Notes under the pieces: generated by a model | The model's input: only the letters and a program-made list of their open reading frames with translations | The model's database searches: none | Told to the model about the DNA's origin: nothing | In this document: in pieces, positions 18,020 through 26,721 of the stretch | Layout of the letters: every line of letters starts with the position of its first letter | Numbering within the stretch: the stretch's first letter is position 1 | IMG/VR virus record: IMGVR_UViG_3300032241_002679 | Span: 62,001 to 126,000 of that record | From: a virus | Reading direction: 5' to 3' (one strand) | Length of the DNA: 64,000 nt | Program-made: the position numbers and the translations under genes

Positions 18020-19435
18020 ATGGTATTAAGAACCTTTTTTGATAAAACTAACACTATTGTTTATAATGATTACACCAATACTGGTAGAAACCCAATTGCT
18101 CAATTATTCTATGGTGGCTCAGATGGACTAAATACATATAGCCGTCTGTTATTTCATTTTGATGAATCTAGATTAATTAATTACTATACTGGTGGCACTT
18201 TTACAGATTTAAATAAAGTAAAACATATACTTAAATTAACAAATACTAGTTCGTTTGATAAATCATTATTAAATACTTCATACGATGGTATATATAATAG
18301 AAGCTCATCATTTGATTTAATTGTTTTCCCAGTTAATCAAATCTGGGACGAAGGTGTTGGTTATGATTATACAAATGGTTCAAATTTAATAAATGGAGAT
18401 TTGGCTGTTTCTACATTGCCATCTAACTGGTTTTATTCACAGAGTGGTATATATTGGGATAATGGTGGTGGTACTTTTTCAGGATCACCATCAGAAATGA
18501 TCATAGCGACACAACATTTCGATGCTGGTAATGAAAATATGGAAGTTGATGTAACTGATTTTGTGAATGGTATATTAACTGGTAATACAAATTATGGAAT
18601 GGGTATAGCATATTCTTATGCATTTGAACAAACAAGTACGCCACAAATACAGTATGTAGGATTTTTTACAAGACATACTCAAACTGCTTATGAGCCATAT
18701 ATAGAAACAAGATATGAAAACTATATTCAAGACGATAGAAATAACTTCTTTCTAGATAAGATTAACAAATTGTATTTATACGTTAATTTGGCTGGAAATC
18801 CGACCAATTTAGATACACTACCTACTGTTACAGTATATGATAATTATGGTGGCATATTTTCAGCCTATACAAGCTCTGACGTAAATCATATAACTAAAGG
18901 CGTTTATAGTATAGATTTACTCATACCAACAAATACATCATTTAGCGATGGTATGCTATTAAATGATGTATGGGGTAATATTCTTATTAATGGTATATCA
19001 AGACCAGATATAAAACTTAGCTTTGAATTAATGGATAGTTGGAAATACTATAATCTAGGTAGTAGCGATTCATTACCAAAACAAGTAGCTGTAACCGTAT
19101 CTGGAATATATGCAAATGAAAAAATTAAACGTGGTGATATTAGAAAAGTAATTGTATCAACAAGAATACCATATACCGTTAATCAGACCCAAGTAATAAC
19201 TGGATTAAAATATAGACTATACGTAACAGAAGGACAAAATGAATTAACTATTGTTGATTATGAACAAATAGAAATGACTAGCAATAGTAATTACTTTTTA
19301 ATAGATACACAGAGTTTATTACCAAATACTTATTATGTAGATATAAAAGTAGAATCTAATTTAGAAATTATTACATTAAGTAATGTATTAAATTTTGATA
19401 TAACAAGTCAATCAACATGGAGAATTAGCCAATAA
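18020..19435 (+). CDS. Putative virion protein with DNRLRE-like beta domain
   Basis: The 471-residue, beta-rich protein has an N-terminal part like DNRLRE-type carbohydrate- or surface-associated domains: RLLFHFDESRLINYY, LIVFPVNQIWDEGVGYDY, MEVDVTDFVNGILTG. The rest is a series of Ig-like or beta-sandwich segments (KQVAVTVSGIYANEKIKRGD, TYYVDIKVESN). No signal peptide is present. It has its own ATATTTAT box and lies after the hub gene; a baseplate or receptor-facing role is inferred. Confidence 0.5.
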   Translation: MVLRTFFDKTNTIVYNDYTNTGRNPIAQLFYGGSDGLNTYSRLLFHFDESRLINYYTGGTFTDLNKVKHILKLTNTSSFDKSLLNTSYDGIYNRSSSFDLIVFPVNQIWDEGVGYDYTNGSNLINGDLAVSTLPSNWFYSQSGIYWDNGGGTFSGSPSEMIIATQHFDAGNENMEVDVTDFVNGILTGNTNYGMGIAYSYAFEQTSTPQIQYVGFFTRHTQTAYEPYIETRYENYIQDDRNNFFLDKINKLYLYVNLAGNPTNLDTLPTVTVYDNYGGIFSAYTSSDVNHITKGVYSIDLLIPTNTSFSDGMLLNDVWGNILINGISRPDIKLSFELMDSWKYYNLGSSDSLPKQVAVTVSGIYANEKIKRGDIRKVIVSTRIPYTVNQTQVITGLKYRLYVTEGQNELTIVDYEQIEMTSNSNYFLIDTQSLLPNTYYVDIKVESNLEIITLSNVLNFDITSQSTWRISQ

Positions 19436-19800
19436 TGAAAACATTTTTTAAAATATTATTATCCGATAGTAATAAAATATCTATGAAAAGATTCATAGGA
19501 TTATTATGTCTTATTATGTTTATAGCCTATGGAATTGTTGGTCTATATAAACCATTTAACCAAAGTTTCTGGATATTCTATGTAAGTCTATGTACCATAA
19601 CCATTTGGATCGCATTTAAATTTATGACATCCGATAAAATTCTTAAATATGATGTAATTGGTAAACTTACAAAATTTAATAATATTAAAAATGCTGTTGA
19701 AAATTTTACAGAAGAAGAAAATGAATTAGATGATAATATTCAACCAAATAATACAGCCTCAGGATCTACTTCAAATACAACATCCGCTCCAATGGAATAA
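19435..19800 (+). CDS. Two-helix membrane protein, holin-like
   Basis: In this 121-residue protein two hydrophobic segments (FIGLLCLIMFIAYGIVGLY and FWIFYVSLCTITIWIAFKF) are separated by a short turn, with a charged, then Asn/Thr/Ser-rich C-terminal tail. This size and topology fit a class II holin or a small inner-membrane protein. It begins on the last base of the preceding stop. No endolysin is next to it; the NlpC/P60 gene lies elsewhere in the window. Confidence 0.5.
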   Translation: MKTFFKILLSDSNKISMKRFIGLLCLIMFIAYGIVGLYKPFNQSFWIFYVSLCTITIWIAFKFMTSDKILKYDVIGKLTKFNNIKNAVENFTEEENELDDNIQPNNTASGSTSNTTSAPME

Positions 19801-19814
19801 TTTTTAAAAATTAC

Positions 19815-19844
19815 TTGACTATTTAATAATTATTATTATATTTT
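19815..19844 (+). promoter_or_regulatory. Bacteroidota-type promoter (candidate)
   Basis: TTG at 19815-19817 (in TTGACT), a 19-bp spacer, and TATATTTT at 19837-19844, one mismatch from TAnnTTTG. A start site near 19850 would fall in the left arm of the 15-bp inverted repeat. Confidence 0.45.
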
Positions 19845-19845
19845 A

Positions 19846-19860
19846 TTTACGTTAACTCAA
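19846..19860. repeat. Left arm of a 15-bp perfect inverted repeat
   Basis: TTTACGTTAACTCAA here is the exact reverse complement of 20816-20830. The two arms frame one complete gene with its leader. Confidence 0.7.
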
Positions 19861-19949
19861 GTATTGGAACCCAGAATTAAATGTCTGTTGAGTCATTAAA
19901 TGACAAAGGTTTTAGTACATAATAACAAAAAAATTAAAAGTTAATTATT
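19861..19949 (+). promoter_or_regulatory. Unusually long 5' leader
   Basis: About 90-100 bases lie between the predicted start site and the ATG, in a genome where most leaders are under 30 bases. ACTCAA (19855-19860) and TTGAGT near 19887-19892 could pair as a small stem. It ends in an A-rich stretch with AAAAGTTAATT before the ATG. Regulation by structure is possible but unproven. Confidence 0.3.
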
Positions 19950-20807
19950 ATGAAAAAAAACTATGTAAATGGTGCATTGGCACCAAGTGCTGTGATTTGT
20001 ATTAACAAATCCAGACTAAAAATCTATCACAAAGAAAGTAATCCGACCTATTATCTAGAAAATGGTCAGGAATTCTCAATTGAACTTCACAATCCAACTC
20101 ACAATACCGTTCTAGCTAAAATAGAGCTTAATGGTAAGCAGATCTCACAGGGTGGTATAGTATTAAGGCCAGCAGAAAGAATCTTCCTAGAGCGTTATAT
20201 AGACGTTCCTAATAAGTTTAAATTTGAGACATATAAGGTCTCAAATACTAAAGAAAATAGGGAAGCAATAAAGGAAAATGGGGATATTGTCGTTAGGTTT
20301 TATAATGAATCAACACCATATACCACATATACATATAATCCAATCCTTACCAATGGTACATATTATAATAATAATTTACAATATTATTATAATAACCCTA
20401 ACTTTACTACTGCATCACCTAAGTTTACGGTAACTACTACCAATGGAATTGCTACTAGTGGTTCTTATAGTGCATTAAATGCATTAAACACTACCAATAC
20501 CTTTAATTCATCTGGTACATTGAATATGACCACAATGGATGCTTTTGCTGGTAACGCTACAAGTAATTATACATCATCAATAGAGACTGGTCGTGTTGAA
20601 GGTGGAAGTGATTCAAATCAGAAATTTCAATTTGTAAACAAAATGTTTGATAATTATCCGTTTTTTACTGTTGAATATAAATTACTACCATTTTCCAATA
20701 AAATTAATACTGTGGGGGATATTAATGTTAAAAGATATTGTCACAATTGTGGGGCAAAATTAAAATCAGAATACAAATATTGTCCACACTGTTCTGTAAA
20801 AATATAA
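19950..20807 (+). CDS. Beta-rich protein with C-terminal zinc ribbon
   Basis: The 285-residue protein has an N-terminal ~115 residues forming a predicted beta-sandwich (FSIELHNPTHNTVLAKIELN, VLRPAERIFLERYIDV). The middle is a low-complexity Asn/Thr/Tyr linker. The C-terminus ends in a CxxC-x13-CxxC zinc ribbon (YCHNCGAKLKSEYKYCPHC). Codons are richer in G/C than in neighbouring genes, and the gene has its own promoter, long leader and strong terminator, suggesting high or separately timed expression. Similar zinc-ribbon-tailed proteins occur in large viruses, but no function is assigned. Confidence 0.65.
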   Translation: MKKNYVNGALAPSAVICINKSRLKIYHKESNPTYYLENGQEFSIELHNPTHNTVLAKIELNGKQISQGGIVLRPAERIFLERYIDVPNKFKFETYKVSNTKENREAIKENGDIVVRFYNESTPYTTYTYNPILTNGTYYNNNLQYYYNNPNFTTASPKFTVTTTNGIATSGSYSALNALNTTNTFNSSGTLNMTTMDAFAGNATSNYTSSIETGRVEGGSDSNQKFQFVNKMFDNYPFFTVEYKLLPFSNKINTVGDINVKRYCHNCGAKLKSEYKYCPHCSVKI

Positions 20808-20815
20808 ATAAATAA

Positions 20816-20830
20816 TTGAGTTAACGTAAA
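20816..20830. repeat. Right arm of the 15-bp inverted repeat
   Basis: TTGAGTTAACGTAAA is the exact reverse complement of 19846-19860. It runs into the A-rich side of the terminator hairpin. Confidence 0.7.
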
Positions 20831-20856
20831 AAGCTGAGATTTACTCAGCTTTTTTT
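20828..20856. terminator. Bidirectional rho-independent terminator
   Basis: An AAAAAGCTGAG / CTCAGCTTTTT stem with a 5-base loop lies between two converging genes. It is A-rich on one side and T-rich on the other, so it can serve both directions. Confidence 0.85.
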
Positions 20857-20859
20857 AAT

Positions 20860-21258
20860 TTAAACGGTATATTTAATTTTGTCATCATCCGCAACATTTG
20901 TCTTTAATTCTGATTTTTGAAGTATTTTAATAGCGTTATCTATAGATATTATTTTAAACATAGTAAAAGGAACAATACCATCCCATACTACCTCTTCTGC
21001 ATAACCATATTTTGGCAATTTATTCGTCTTAAATAATATAGCAACTTGTCTTTTTTCATTCTTTGGTAAAACAGCACCTTTATTATATATTCCCCATTTT
21101 GCTGAAACCGCCCATGTACTAAAACCATCCTTACCTAATGATTTTTTATCAATTATATTTTTACTATTTTCTAATGTAGTAAAATGTATAAACATATCAT
21201 CACTTAAACTTTTTTTAATTAGTTCTTCTTTTAATATTTTTTTTATGAACAATTTCAT
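20860..21258 (-). CDS. ADP-ribosyltransferase-like protein with capsid-targeting-like N-terminus
   Basis: The protein has about 132 residues from the ATG at 21258; an in-frame start 13 codons upstream exists but reads through the ATATTTAT box. It opens MKLFIKKILKEEL, a basic helix ending in LKE like the packaged proteins elsewhere in the window. The body resembles a small ART fold: MFIHFTTLENSKNII (His strand), FSTWAVSAKWGIYN, and YAEEVVWDGIVPFTMFKIIS with a candidate catalytic Glu. T4 packages Alt, an ADP-ribosyltransferase, inside its head; this could be a functional analogue. Fold assignment is by eye only. Confidence 0.5.
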   Translation of the reverse strand: MKLFIKKILKEELIKKSLSDDMFIHFTTLENSKNIIDKKSLGKDGFSTWAVSAKWGIYNKGAVLPKNEKRQVAILFKTNKLPKYGYAEEVVWDGIVPFTMFKIISIDNAIKILQKSELKTNVADDDKIKYTV

Positions 21259-21262
21259 AATA

Positions 21263-21270
21263 ATAAATAT
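21263..21270 (-). promoter_or_regulatory. ATATTTAT box
   Basis: Reads ATATTTAT on the minus strand, only 12 bp before the ATG at 21258, the same short spacing as before the metallopeptidase gene at 61861. Confidence 0.35.
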
Positions 21271-21284
21271 TGTCTTTAAAACAA

Positions 21285-21310
21285 AAAAGCCCCACATAAG
21301 TAGGGCTTTT
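21285..21310 (-). terminator. Terminator after the major capsid gene
   Basis: On the minus strand, AAAAGCCC ... GGGCTTTTTT forms a hairpin with a run of T just downstream of the capsid gene stop. Confidence 0.75.
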
Positions 21311-21331
21311 AAGTTTATATTCTTGAATCGA

Positions 21332-23224
21332 TTATCTCAATTCAGCTACATTAAATGTAACCACACCATCAACTCTAACACCAGCATAGAATCTGTTATT
21401 AACAGATTTCTTAGCATAACGTGTCATGATACCTTTAACAGGAGCAAAGTTGAAAGGATTGTACATAGTTGGGGTTAATTGCAATGGCACATATGGCGCA
21501 TAGATATAACCAGTATCCAACAATGATTTACCTTTATGACCTACAATGACACTGTAAGCAGGAGAATAAGGGTCACGATACACTTGGTAACGACCACTCA
21601 ATGTTCCAATTCTTTCAATACCCATGTTATATTGGTCTTGCTCAGGGTTAGCATCACTTACGTGGAAATATTCAAGATCATCGAATATTGCAGAAATTTC
21701 TGAAGATACTACGATGAAGTTTGCACCACCACGCAATGTTGATTTATGAATTTGTGCGCTAAGTTGATTAATCTTAGTGATAAGAGTTTGGTTCCAGTCT
21801 TTTTGTGTATAAGGACTAGCAGCTGAAGAAGCTTTTCTCCAACCATTATAATCCCAACGCAATTGCCAAGCACCAAGTTTACGTAAATCTCTAAGGATTT
21901 CACGGTCAATTTCAGCAGCAATTTGTTCAGACAACATAGCAGTCAATTCAGCTTCAGCGTCAATGTTATGGAAAGCACTAACGTCTTGAGCCAATTCAGG
22001 TGACCACGTTGCTCTTAATTTTCTTTCTTCAACAGCCACAACAACTTCTTGAAGTGTGAAGGTAACTTCTCCAAGTTCTGTTTCAAGTTCCAAAGAACTA
22101 TATTCAGCCCATGCAAAAGAGAAAATATTAGTATATGCTGATGCTGTAGAACCAGAAGCTCCTACATAACCATCATAAGTTGATGTACCGTTAACGGCAG
22201 CACCAGTAGCAGATGTACCAACTGGATGTCTAAGATCCATCTCAATATATATTACACCTTGTGGTGATGTTAATGAACCTTTATTTTGAACAATAGCCTT
22301 ACCATATTGTTGAGTTACTACTCTGAAAGGAACTTCTTTATTAGCAGCAACAATAACGTTATTATCTTGGTCCAAAATGTTTGAAGAAGTAACACAGTGT
22401 AATGAAGCTAAGAAAGATTCAGTATCCATGTTATTACCATCTGGTCCTGTTAATACTTCAGTACCATTAGAACCACCAGCACCGCCACTAAATCCACTTA
22501 AACCGATAATTACACCTCTCAATGAACCATCAGTACTTGTAGGTAAAGAAGAAGCTGGAGCAGCTACATTAAGATTACCAGTTGAATCAAATGTATAAGC
22601 GTTTAATGAAACACCAGTACCTGCACCAGAAGTTTTAATAGTCAAAGTACCTTTAGAATTATCAAACAAGCCATCATTGTAGAAAATATCATACAAATTT
22701 TTAGCATAGAATTGAGTTAATGGTGTGTTATTTGTAGCTTTTACTACTGCATAAGGTAATGCAGCATTTGTAGCAGAACCATTGTGTTCACCATTCAATC
22801 CAGTATGTGCTGAATATGTTGTACCATATACATCACTACTTGAAGTTGTGCTATAATCATTTCCTGCAACACCACCACCGTCAACACGGCTAGATGTCTG
22901 AGGTACGAAGTAGAACAATTTACCGATAGGCATGTTCATTGCTTGAACAGATACGATATCGTTAGCCAATAATTTAGAGAATACTCTTCTCACAATTGGG
23001 AATACAACTGTTTCGAAAGAACCTGATGAAGTAGCAGTTGTAGACTCATTCAAAAGCGTTGATGCTTGGTTCTCATATAATTGGGCAATGTTTTCTTTTA
23101 CATGACCTTTAAGGCCTTCCAAGAATCCCAAGCTATCCCATTTTGCTTGAGTTTCTTTACGGATTGCTTTCATATGGTTCAATCCGATGTTACCAACTTG
23201 TCCTGATGTTAATAAATGTGACAT
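21332..23224 (-). CDS. Major capsid protein (T4 gp23-like)
   Basis: The 630-residue protein belongs to the T4 gp23 family. FETVVFPIVRRVFSKLLAND and MNMPIGKLFYFVPQTSSR match the conserved N-terminal part of the mature shell protein, and EVVVAVEERKLRATWSPELA and AAEIDREILRDLR match the central part. The N-terminal ~60 residues are a probable propeptide: TLLNE|STTAT around residue 60 fits the (L/I)xE cleavage rule of gp21-type proteases. G/C content and codon choice are more biased than in neighbours, as expected for the most abundant protein. The scaffold and protease genes lie directly upstream. Confidence 0.93.
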   Translation of the reverse strand: MSHLLTSGQVGNIGLNHMKAIRKETQAKWDSLGFLEGLKGHVKENIAQLYENQASTLLNESTTATSSGSFETVVFPIVRRVFSKLLANDIVSVQAMNMPIGKLFYFVPQTSSRVDGGGVAGNDYSTTSSSDVYGTTYSAHTGLNGEHNGSATNAALPYAVVKATNNTPLTQFYAKNLYDIFYNDGLFDNSKGTLTIKTSGAGTGVSLNAYTFDSTGNLNVAAPASSLPTSTDGSLRGVIIGLSGFSGGAGGSNGTEVLTGPDGNNMDTESFLASLHCVTSSNILDQDNNVIVAANKEVPFRVVTQQYGKAIVQNKGSLTSPQGVIYIEMDLRHPVGTSATGAAVNGTSTYDGYVGASGSTASAYTNIFSFAWAEYSSLELETELGEVTFTLQEVVVAVEERKLRATWSPELAQDVSAFHNIDAEAELTAMLSEQIAAEIDREILRDLRKLGAWQLRWDYNGWRKASSAASPYTQKDWNQTLITKINQLSAQIHKSTLRGGANFIVVSSEISAIFDDLEYFHVSDANPEQDQYNMGIERIGTLSGRYQVYRDPYSPAYSVIVGHKGKSLLDTGYIYAPYVPLQLTPTMYNPFNFAPVKGIMTRYAKKSVNNRFYAGVRVDGVVTFNVAELR

Positions 23225-23244
23225 AGTGTTATTTGTTTTTTTTT

Positions 23245-24693
23245 TTAATACTTATCTTTATTTTCAACTCTCTTAATCAAATCTTTAATTCTTTGAGTTG
23301 AAGGGTCAACATATGCATTTGCTTCGTTTAATTGTTTTGAAGTGCTACTTGTGACCTCTTTTATTATTTTGTTCCCTAAAGCTTCATTTATTGGTTTTCT
23401 TGTACCCAATTCATTAGCAATAGTCTTGTATAATTTTTTAGATTCTTTAAGGTTTGTTACTTCCTCATCAAATCTTTGAATTATTTTTTTCTTTTCATCC
23501 TTAGTAGTAGAGTGTTCCATAAACAATTTAGTTACGTAACTTAAATTGCTATTGAATACAACTGTTTCTACTAACATGCTTCTGAACTTCTTAAGAGCCT
23601 TTCTGAACTCTTCATTTTCGTTCTTAAGTTGTGTAGCTTCGTTCAACAATTTCTTGTATTTTACTTCGGCTTCAGAAACAATAGACTTTGTGGAACTTTT
23701 AGATTCTGTTTTAATTGCACCATATTCCTGACCGAATTTAGCACCAGCGCCTTTTGGTTGCCCAATATCAGCACCAGCACCACCCTTGTGACGGGATTGA
23801 GCATTTCCGACTGGAATGGCTTCTTCAACAACATCTTCATCTTCCTGATCAACTTCAGTTATTGATTCATCTTCTTCATCTTCTTCAGCCTCTGTCATTG
23901 ATTCATCTTCTTCAGTTTCTGTAATGTTGTCTTTAGGATTACCTTTTTTTGTGGGTTTCATTTCATCATGGTCGGCACCTTTCATATGTTCTTTGATTTC
24001 AGATTCGTCTTCCTCATCTTCTTCCTCATCTTCCTCTTCTTCTTCATCATCTTCATTAGGTTCCTCATCCATATCAATTTCATATGTTAGGCCTTCATCC
24101 TCATTATCCATGTCTTCCATTTCTTCCATGTCTTCTTCGCCAGATGTCTCCATACCAAGGTCTCCCTTTTTGACGATGTACTCACCTGGTTCAGAAATGT
24201 TGAGATGAATTTCATCTCCCACGATTTCAATTTCATCATCACCACTCAATTTCTTGTAGATAGCAATAACGTCATCATCTGATGCACCTGTCATGTCTAA
24301 TTCATCCCCTCCAAACGCATCTGCGTCCATTCCTGCTTCTTGGTCTTCTGGACCAACTTCAGCTGAGGCTGGAATCTCGGTGTCATCATCACTGTCCATG
24401 GCTTCAGGTTCGTCATCAATTGTTACATCTCCTTTATCACCAATTTCATCAGAAGGCTCATCACCATCTTTTTCAATTGGTTCATCAGTTTCAGTTTCAT
24501 CTGATTCCATACCATCATCATCAACAGCTTCTTCTTCGTAATCACTTTCTTCTTTAAGTGATTCTTTCACAACACCATCAATTTCTTCTTTCGCAACGGA
24601 ACGAAGTATTTCTTTGGTATTGGCATTTAAAGCCTCTTGAATTTTTTTCAAATCCAAAATAGCTCCTTCTAAAATTTCTTTTTTTTCTGCCAT
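23245..24693 (-). CDS. Prohead scaffold core protein (gp22-like)
   Basis: The 482-residue protein is dominated by Asp/Glu. An N-terminal helix (EILEGAILDLKKIQEALN) is followed by about 250 residues of acidic low complexity, then a coiled-coil segment (AEVKYKKLLNEATQLKNENE) and a C-terminal helical end. Position between the capsid and prohead protease genes is that of gene 22 in T4. The acidic tract has several (L/I)xE sites where the protease could cut it into small peptides during maturation. Assigned on order and composition rather than close similarity. Confidence 0.75.
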   Translation of the reverse strand: MAEKKEILEGAILDLKKIQEALNANTKEILRSVAKEEIDGVVKESLKEESDYEEEAVDDDGMESDETETDEPIEKDGDEPSDEIGDKGDVTIDDEPEAMDSDDDTEIPASAEVGPEDQEAGMDADAFGGDELDMTGASDDDVIAIYKKLSGDDEIEIVGDEIHLNISEPGEYIVKKGDLGMETSGEEDMEEMEDMDNEDEGLTYEIDMDEEPNEDDEEEEEDEEEDEEDESEIKEHMKGADHDEMKPTKKGNPKDNITETEEDESMTEAEEDEEDESITEVDQEDEDVVEEAIPVGNAQSRHKGGAGADIGQPKGAGAKFGQEYGAIKTESKSSTKSIVSEAEVKYKKLLNEATQLKNENEEFRKALKKFRSMLVETVVFNSNLSYVTKLFMEHSTTKDEKKKIIQRFDEEVTNLKESKKLYKTIANELGTRKPINEALGNKIIKEVTSSTSKQLNEANAYVDPSTQRIKDLIKRVENKDKY

Positions 24694-24780
24694 TGTATTT
24701 TTTTTTATTTTTCTATTATAATTTGTATTTGCAGTTGCAGATACTTTTCAATAAAATAATGGGAATTATCCACTTACATA

Positions 24781-24789
24781 ATAAATATG
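24781..24789 (-). promoter_or_regulatory. ATATTTAT box upstream of the scaffold gene
   Basis: CATATTTAT on the minus strand, about 95 bp before the scaffold ATG, within the 135-bp gap that precedes the highly expressed scaffold-capsid pair. Confidence 0.35.
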
Positions 24790-24827
24790 TCTTATTTATC
24801 AAAAAATCATTTTAAGATTAAAATATT

Positions 24828-26633
24828 TTAATCTATTAAAAATCTATCGATACTTTCTATCAAACGTTCCTTTTTGATAATTCTGTTTTCTACGTATGGT
24901 TTTGATTCTTCACGATTTTTAAATACCCATGACCCTGGCGTACTTGGAGCAGTAACAACATCCCAACAAATCAATTCAAAGTCATCTTGTACAATTAAAT
25001 CACCCTTGACTTCTTTAAGACTACCAACACCCCTTGATGATACACCAATCATTATATTATGACGTAATAAATCTGCTACTAAATCTCCTTTAGTAGATAC
25101 TATACCATAAGTCTGATATCCTTTAGTCATGAGGATTTCCATCTTACCCATTAGGGTATGATCCTCCCACCATGTTTCAATAATATTGTGTGAAATTCTA
25201 TCCGCTGAAATAACGCTTGATTCTGGGTGGTCACAATTATGTGTCCATGCAGATGCGTTGTTATATCTCATAAGCCATGTGTTATTAGGTACAGAGACAC
25301 AATAAACATTATCATTAATTTTTTCTAATTCTGCTTTTATAAACCTATTATCTAATGATATACTTGAAGAATTTTTTTCGGATACTATATACAATGGTTT
25401 TGAATTAGAGGCTAATATCTTTCTTTTAATTTTTTTACTTATGACTGAAACAGTTCCATTTTCATCCTCAACTTCATTTTCAACTTCATTATCAATAATG
25501 TACCTATCAGTTTGTATTCTAGTATTAATTGAAGCACCACTACCTAATTTTAATATTATTTCATAGACATCATCAGCTAATTTTTTGGATGTTGTATAAT
25601 ACTCTCTGAGTAGTTCTCCCTTCAAATTATGCCTATTTCTTCCGTCACCCATTAACAACCATTCAAATAATATATTTAATATTTCAACACTCCAATTTTT
25701 AGCATAATTTGGAATATACTTTTCCCAAGAATTTCCTAAAACTTTTAAATGTTCATATAAATTTTTATCTGTTATAATGAATTGTCTATTATTTGATACC
25801 CTATATTTAAATGGTAATCTATTAAGTAGCTCTATTAATTTTTCTTGTTGAACTGATTTGGTCTGTGTTATAATAACATTATTTATAGTTTTACCGCCAC
25901 GGCTACCAGAAGTATGCCCCTCAGCAATAAAAATACCTAAAAATGCAGCCCAATCTTTTATATCTATTTTAATATCTGTATTTGGTAAAATGAAAAATTC
26001 TTCATTTTTACCATTCCAATTACCACCATAATGAATAGAGGAATGAGATAATGTAGAATTTTTATTTTTCAATTTCTCATAAAATTCAATAGCTGTTAAT
26101 TCATATGGTTTATTATACCTATCCCAAAGAATCATTTTATGGTTCTTTGTTAATTTCATATCTAAAGAACATTTTTTATTATATATGTGAACTAATTCGT
26201 CATTATATTTTTTTTCAATTGTATATGAAATTGGCTGTAATTCAATCTCATTTTTATTTACATTAAGTGTAAAAATTTTCTCACCAGCTACAACATCTGT
26301 TATATTTTTCCAGCCAGTACTTGTCAATATTTCTGTGTCTCTGGTAACACATTCACCGACAGCTCTTCTTTCTCTTATATTTTGTTGATAAATTTCATTC
26401 TGTTTTCTTAGAATATCTTCTGGATATATTCTACCGTTACGGTTTTTTACATTGTATTTTTGAAGAACGACATATACTATTAATTTGTCTGAAGTACTAG
26501 ATTTTAAATCTATTTTTTCAAATTCACGTATAATATTTTTATTTCTTTCATCCAATGGTGAAATAAACCCTGCATCCCCTTCAATTAAAAATCCATAACC
26601 AGTTTCATTAGCCTTTAATATTTTTATATCCAT
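24828..26633 (-). CDS. Prohead maturation protease (gp21-like) interrupted by an intein
   Basis: The chosen start is the ATG at 26633 (MDIKILKANETG); an ATG 12 codons upstream reads through the ATATTTAT box. After removing a 372-residue intein, about 229 residues of protease remain. Joining the exteins gives RAVGE-CDHPES, which carries the catalytic His of the gp21/herpes assemblin-type fold (GExDHP), and IGVSSRGVGSL supplies the nucleophilic Ser. It would cut scaffold, capsid and internal proteins after (L/I)xE. The gene lies between a candidate core gene and the scaffold gene, as in T4. Confidence 0.9.
   Translation of the reverse strand: MDIKILKANETGYGFLIEGDAGFISPLDERNKNIIREFEKIDLKSSTSDKLIVYVVLQKYNVKNRNGRIYPEDILRKQNEIYQQNIRERRAVGECVTRDTEILTSTGWKNITDVVAGEKIFTLNVNKNEIELQPISYTIEKKYNDELVHIYNKKCSLDMKLTKNHKMILWDRYNKPYELTAIEFYEKLKNKNSTLSHSSIHYGGNWNGKNEEFFILPNTDIKIDIKDWAAFLGIFIAEGHTSGSRGGKTINNVIITQTKSVQQEKLIELLNRLPFKYRVSNNRQFIITDKNLYEHLKVLGNSWEKYIPNYAKNWSVEILNILFEWLLMGDGRNRHNLKGELLREYYTTSKKLADDVYEIILKLGSGASINTRIQTDRYIIDNEVENEVEDENGTVSVISKKIKRKILASNSKPLYIVSEKNSSSISLDNRFIKAELEKINDNVYCVSVPNNTWLMRYNNASAWTHNCDHPESSVISADRISHNIIETWWEDHTLMGKMEILMTKGYQTYGIVSTKGDLVADLLRHNIMIGVSSRGVGSLKEVKGDLIVQDDFELICWDVVTAPSTPGSWVFKNREESKPYVENRIIKKERLIESIDRFLID
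25236..26351 (-). mobile_element. LAGLIDADG intein in the prohead protease
   Basis: The intein has 372 residues. It starts CVTRDTEILTSTGWKNI (Cys1, block A) and ends in NNASAWTHN before Cys+1 (block G His-Asn-Cys). Block F is VYCVSV. The endonuclease part has LGIFIAEGHTSG and WLLMGDGRN, the paired LAGLIDADG-type motifs. The insertion point is two residues before the catalytic His of the protease. Confidence 0.92.
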
Positions 26634-26649
26634 AGATAATTTTATTATA

Positions 26650-26658
26650 ATAAATATG
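26650..26658 (-). promoter_or_regulatory. ATATTTAT box before the prohead protease
   Basis: CATATTTAT on the minus strand, 24 bp (first A to ATG) before the start at 26633. Confidence 0.5.
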
Positions 26659-26674
26659 CTAATGGACATAAAAA

Positions 26675-26698
26675 AAACGCCAAATAGTTTTGGCGTTT
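26675..26698 (-). terminator. Terminator hairpin
   Basis: ACGCCAAA / TTTGGCGT with extra A/T pairs and a T-rich flank on either side, downstream of the gene that ends at 26722. Confidence 0.8.
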
Positions 26699-26721
26699 AA
26701 TTTTTAATTTTTATTTTATCT

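Noticed and set aside
23924-24557. Ser-rich and His-rich plus-strand reading frames
   Set aside because: They are antisense to the acidic GAT/GAA repeats of the scaffold gene and have no signals of their own.
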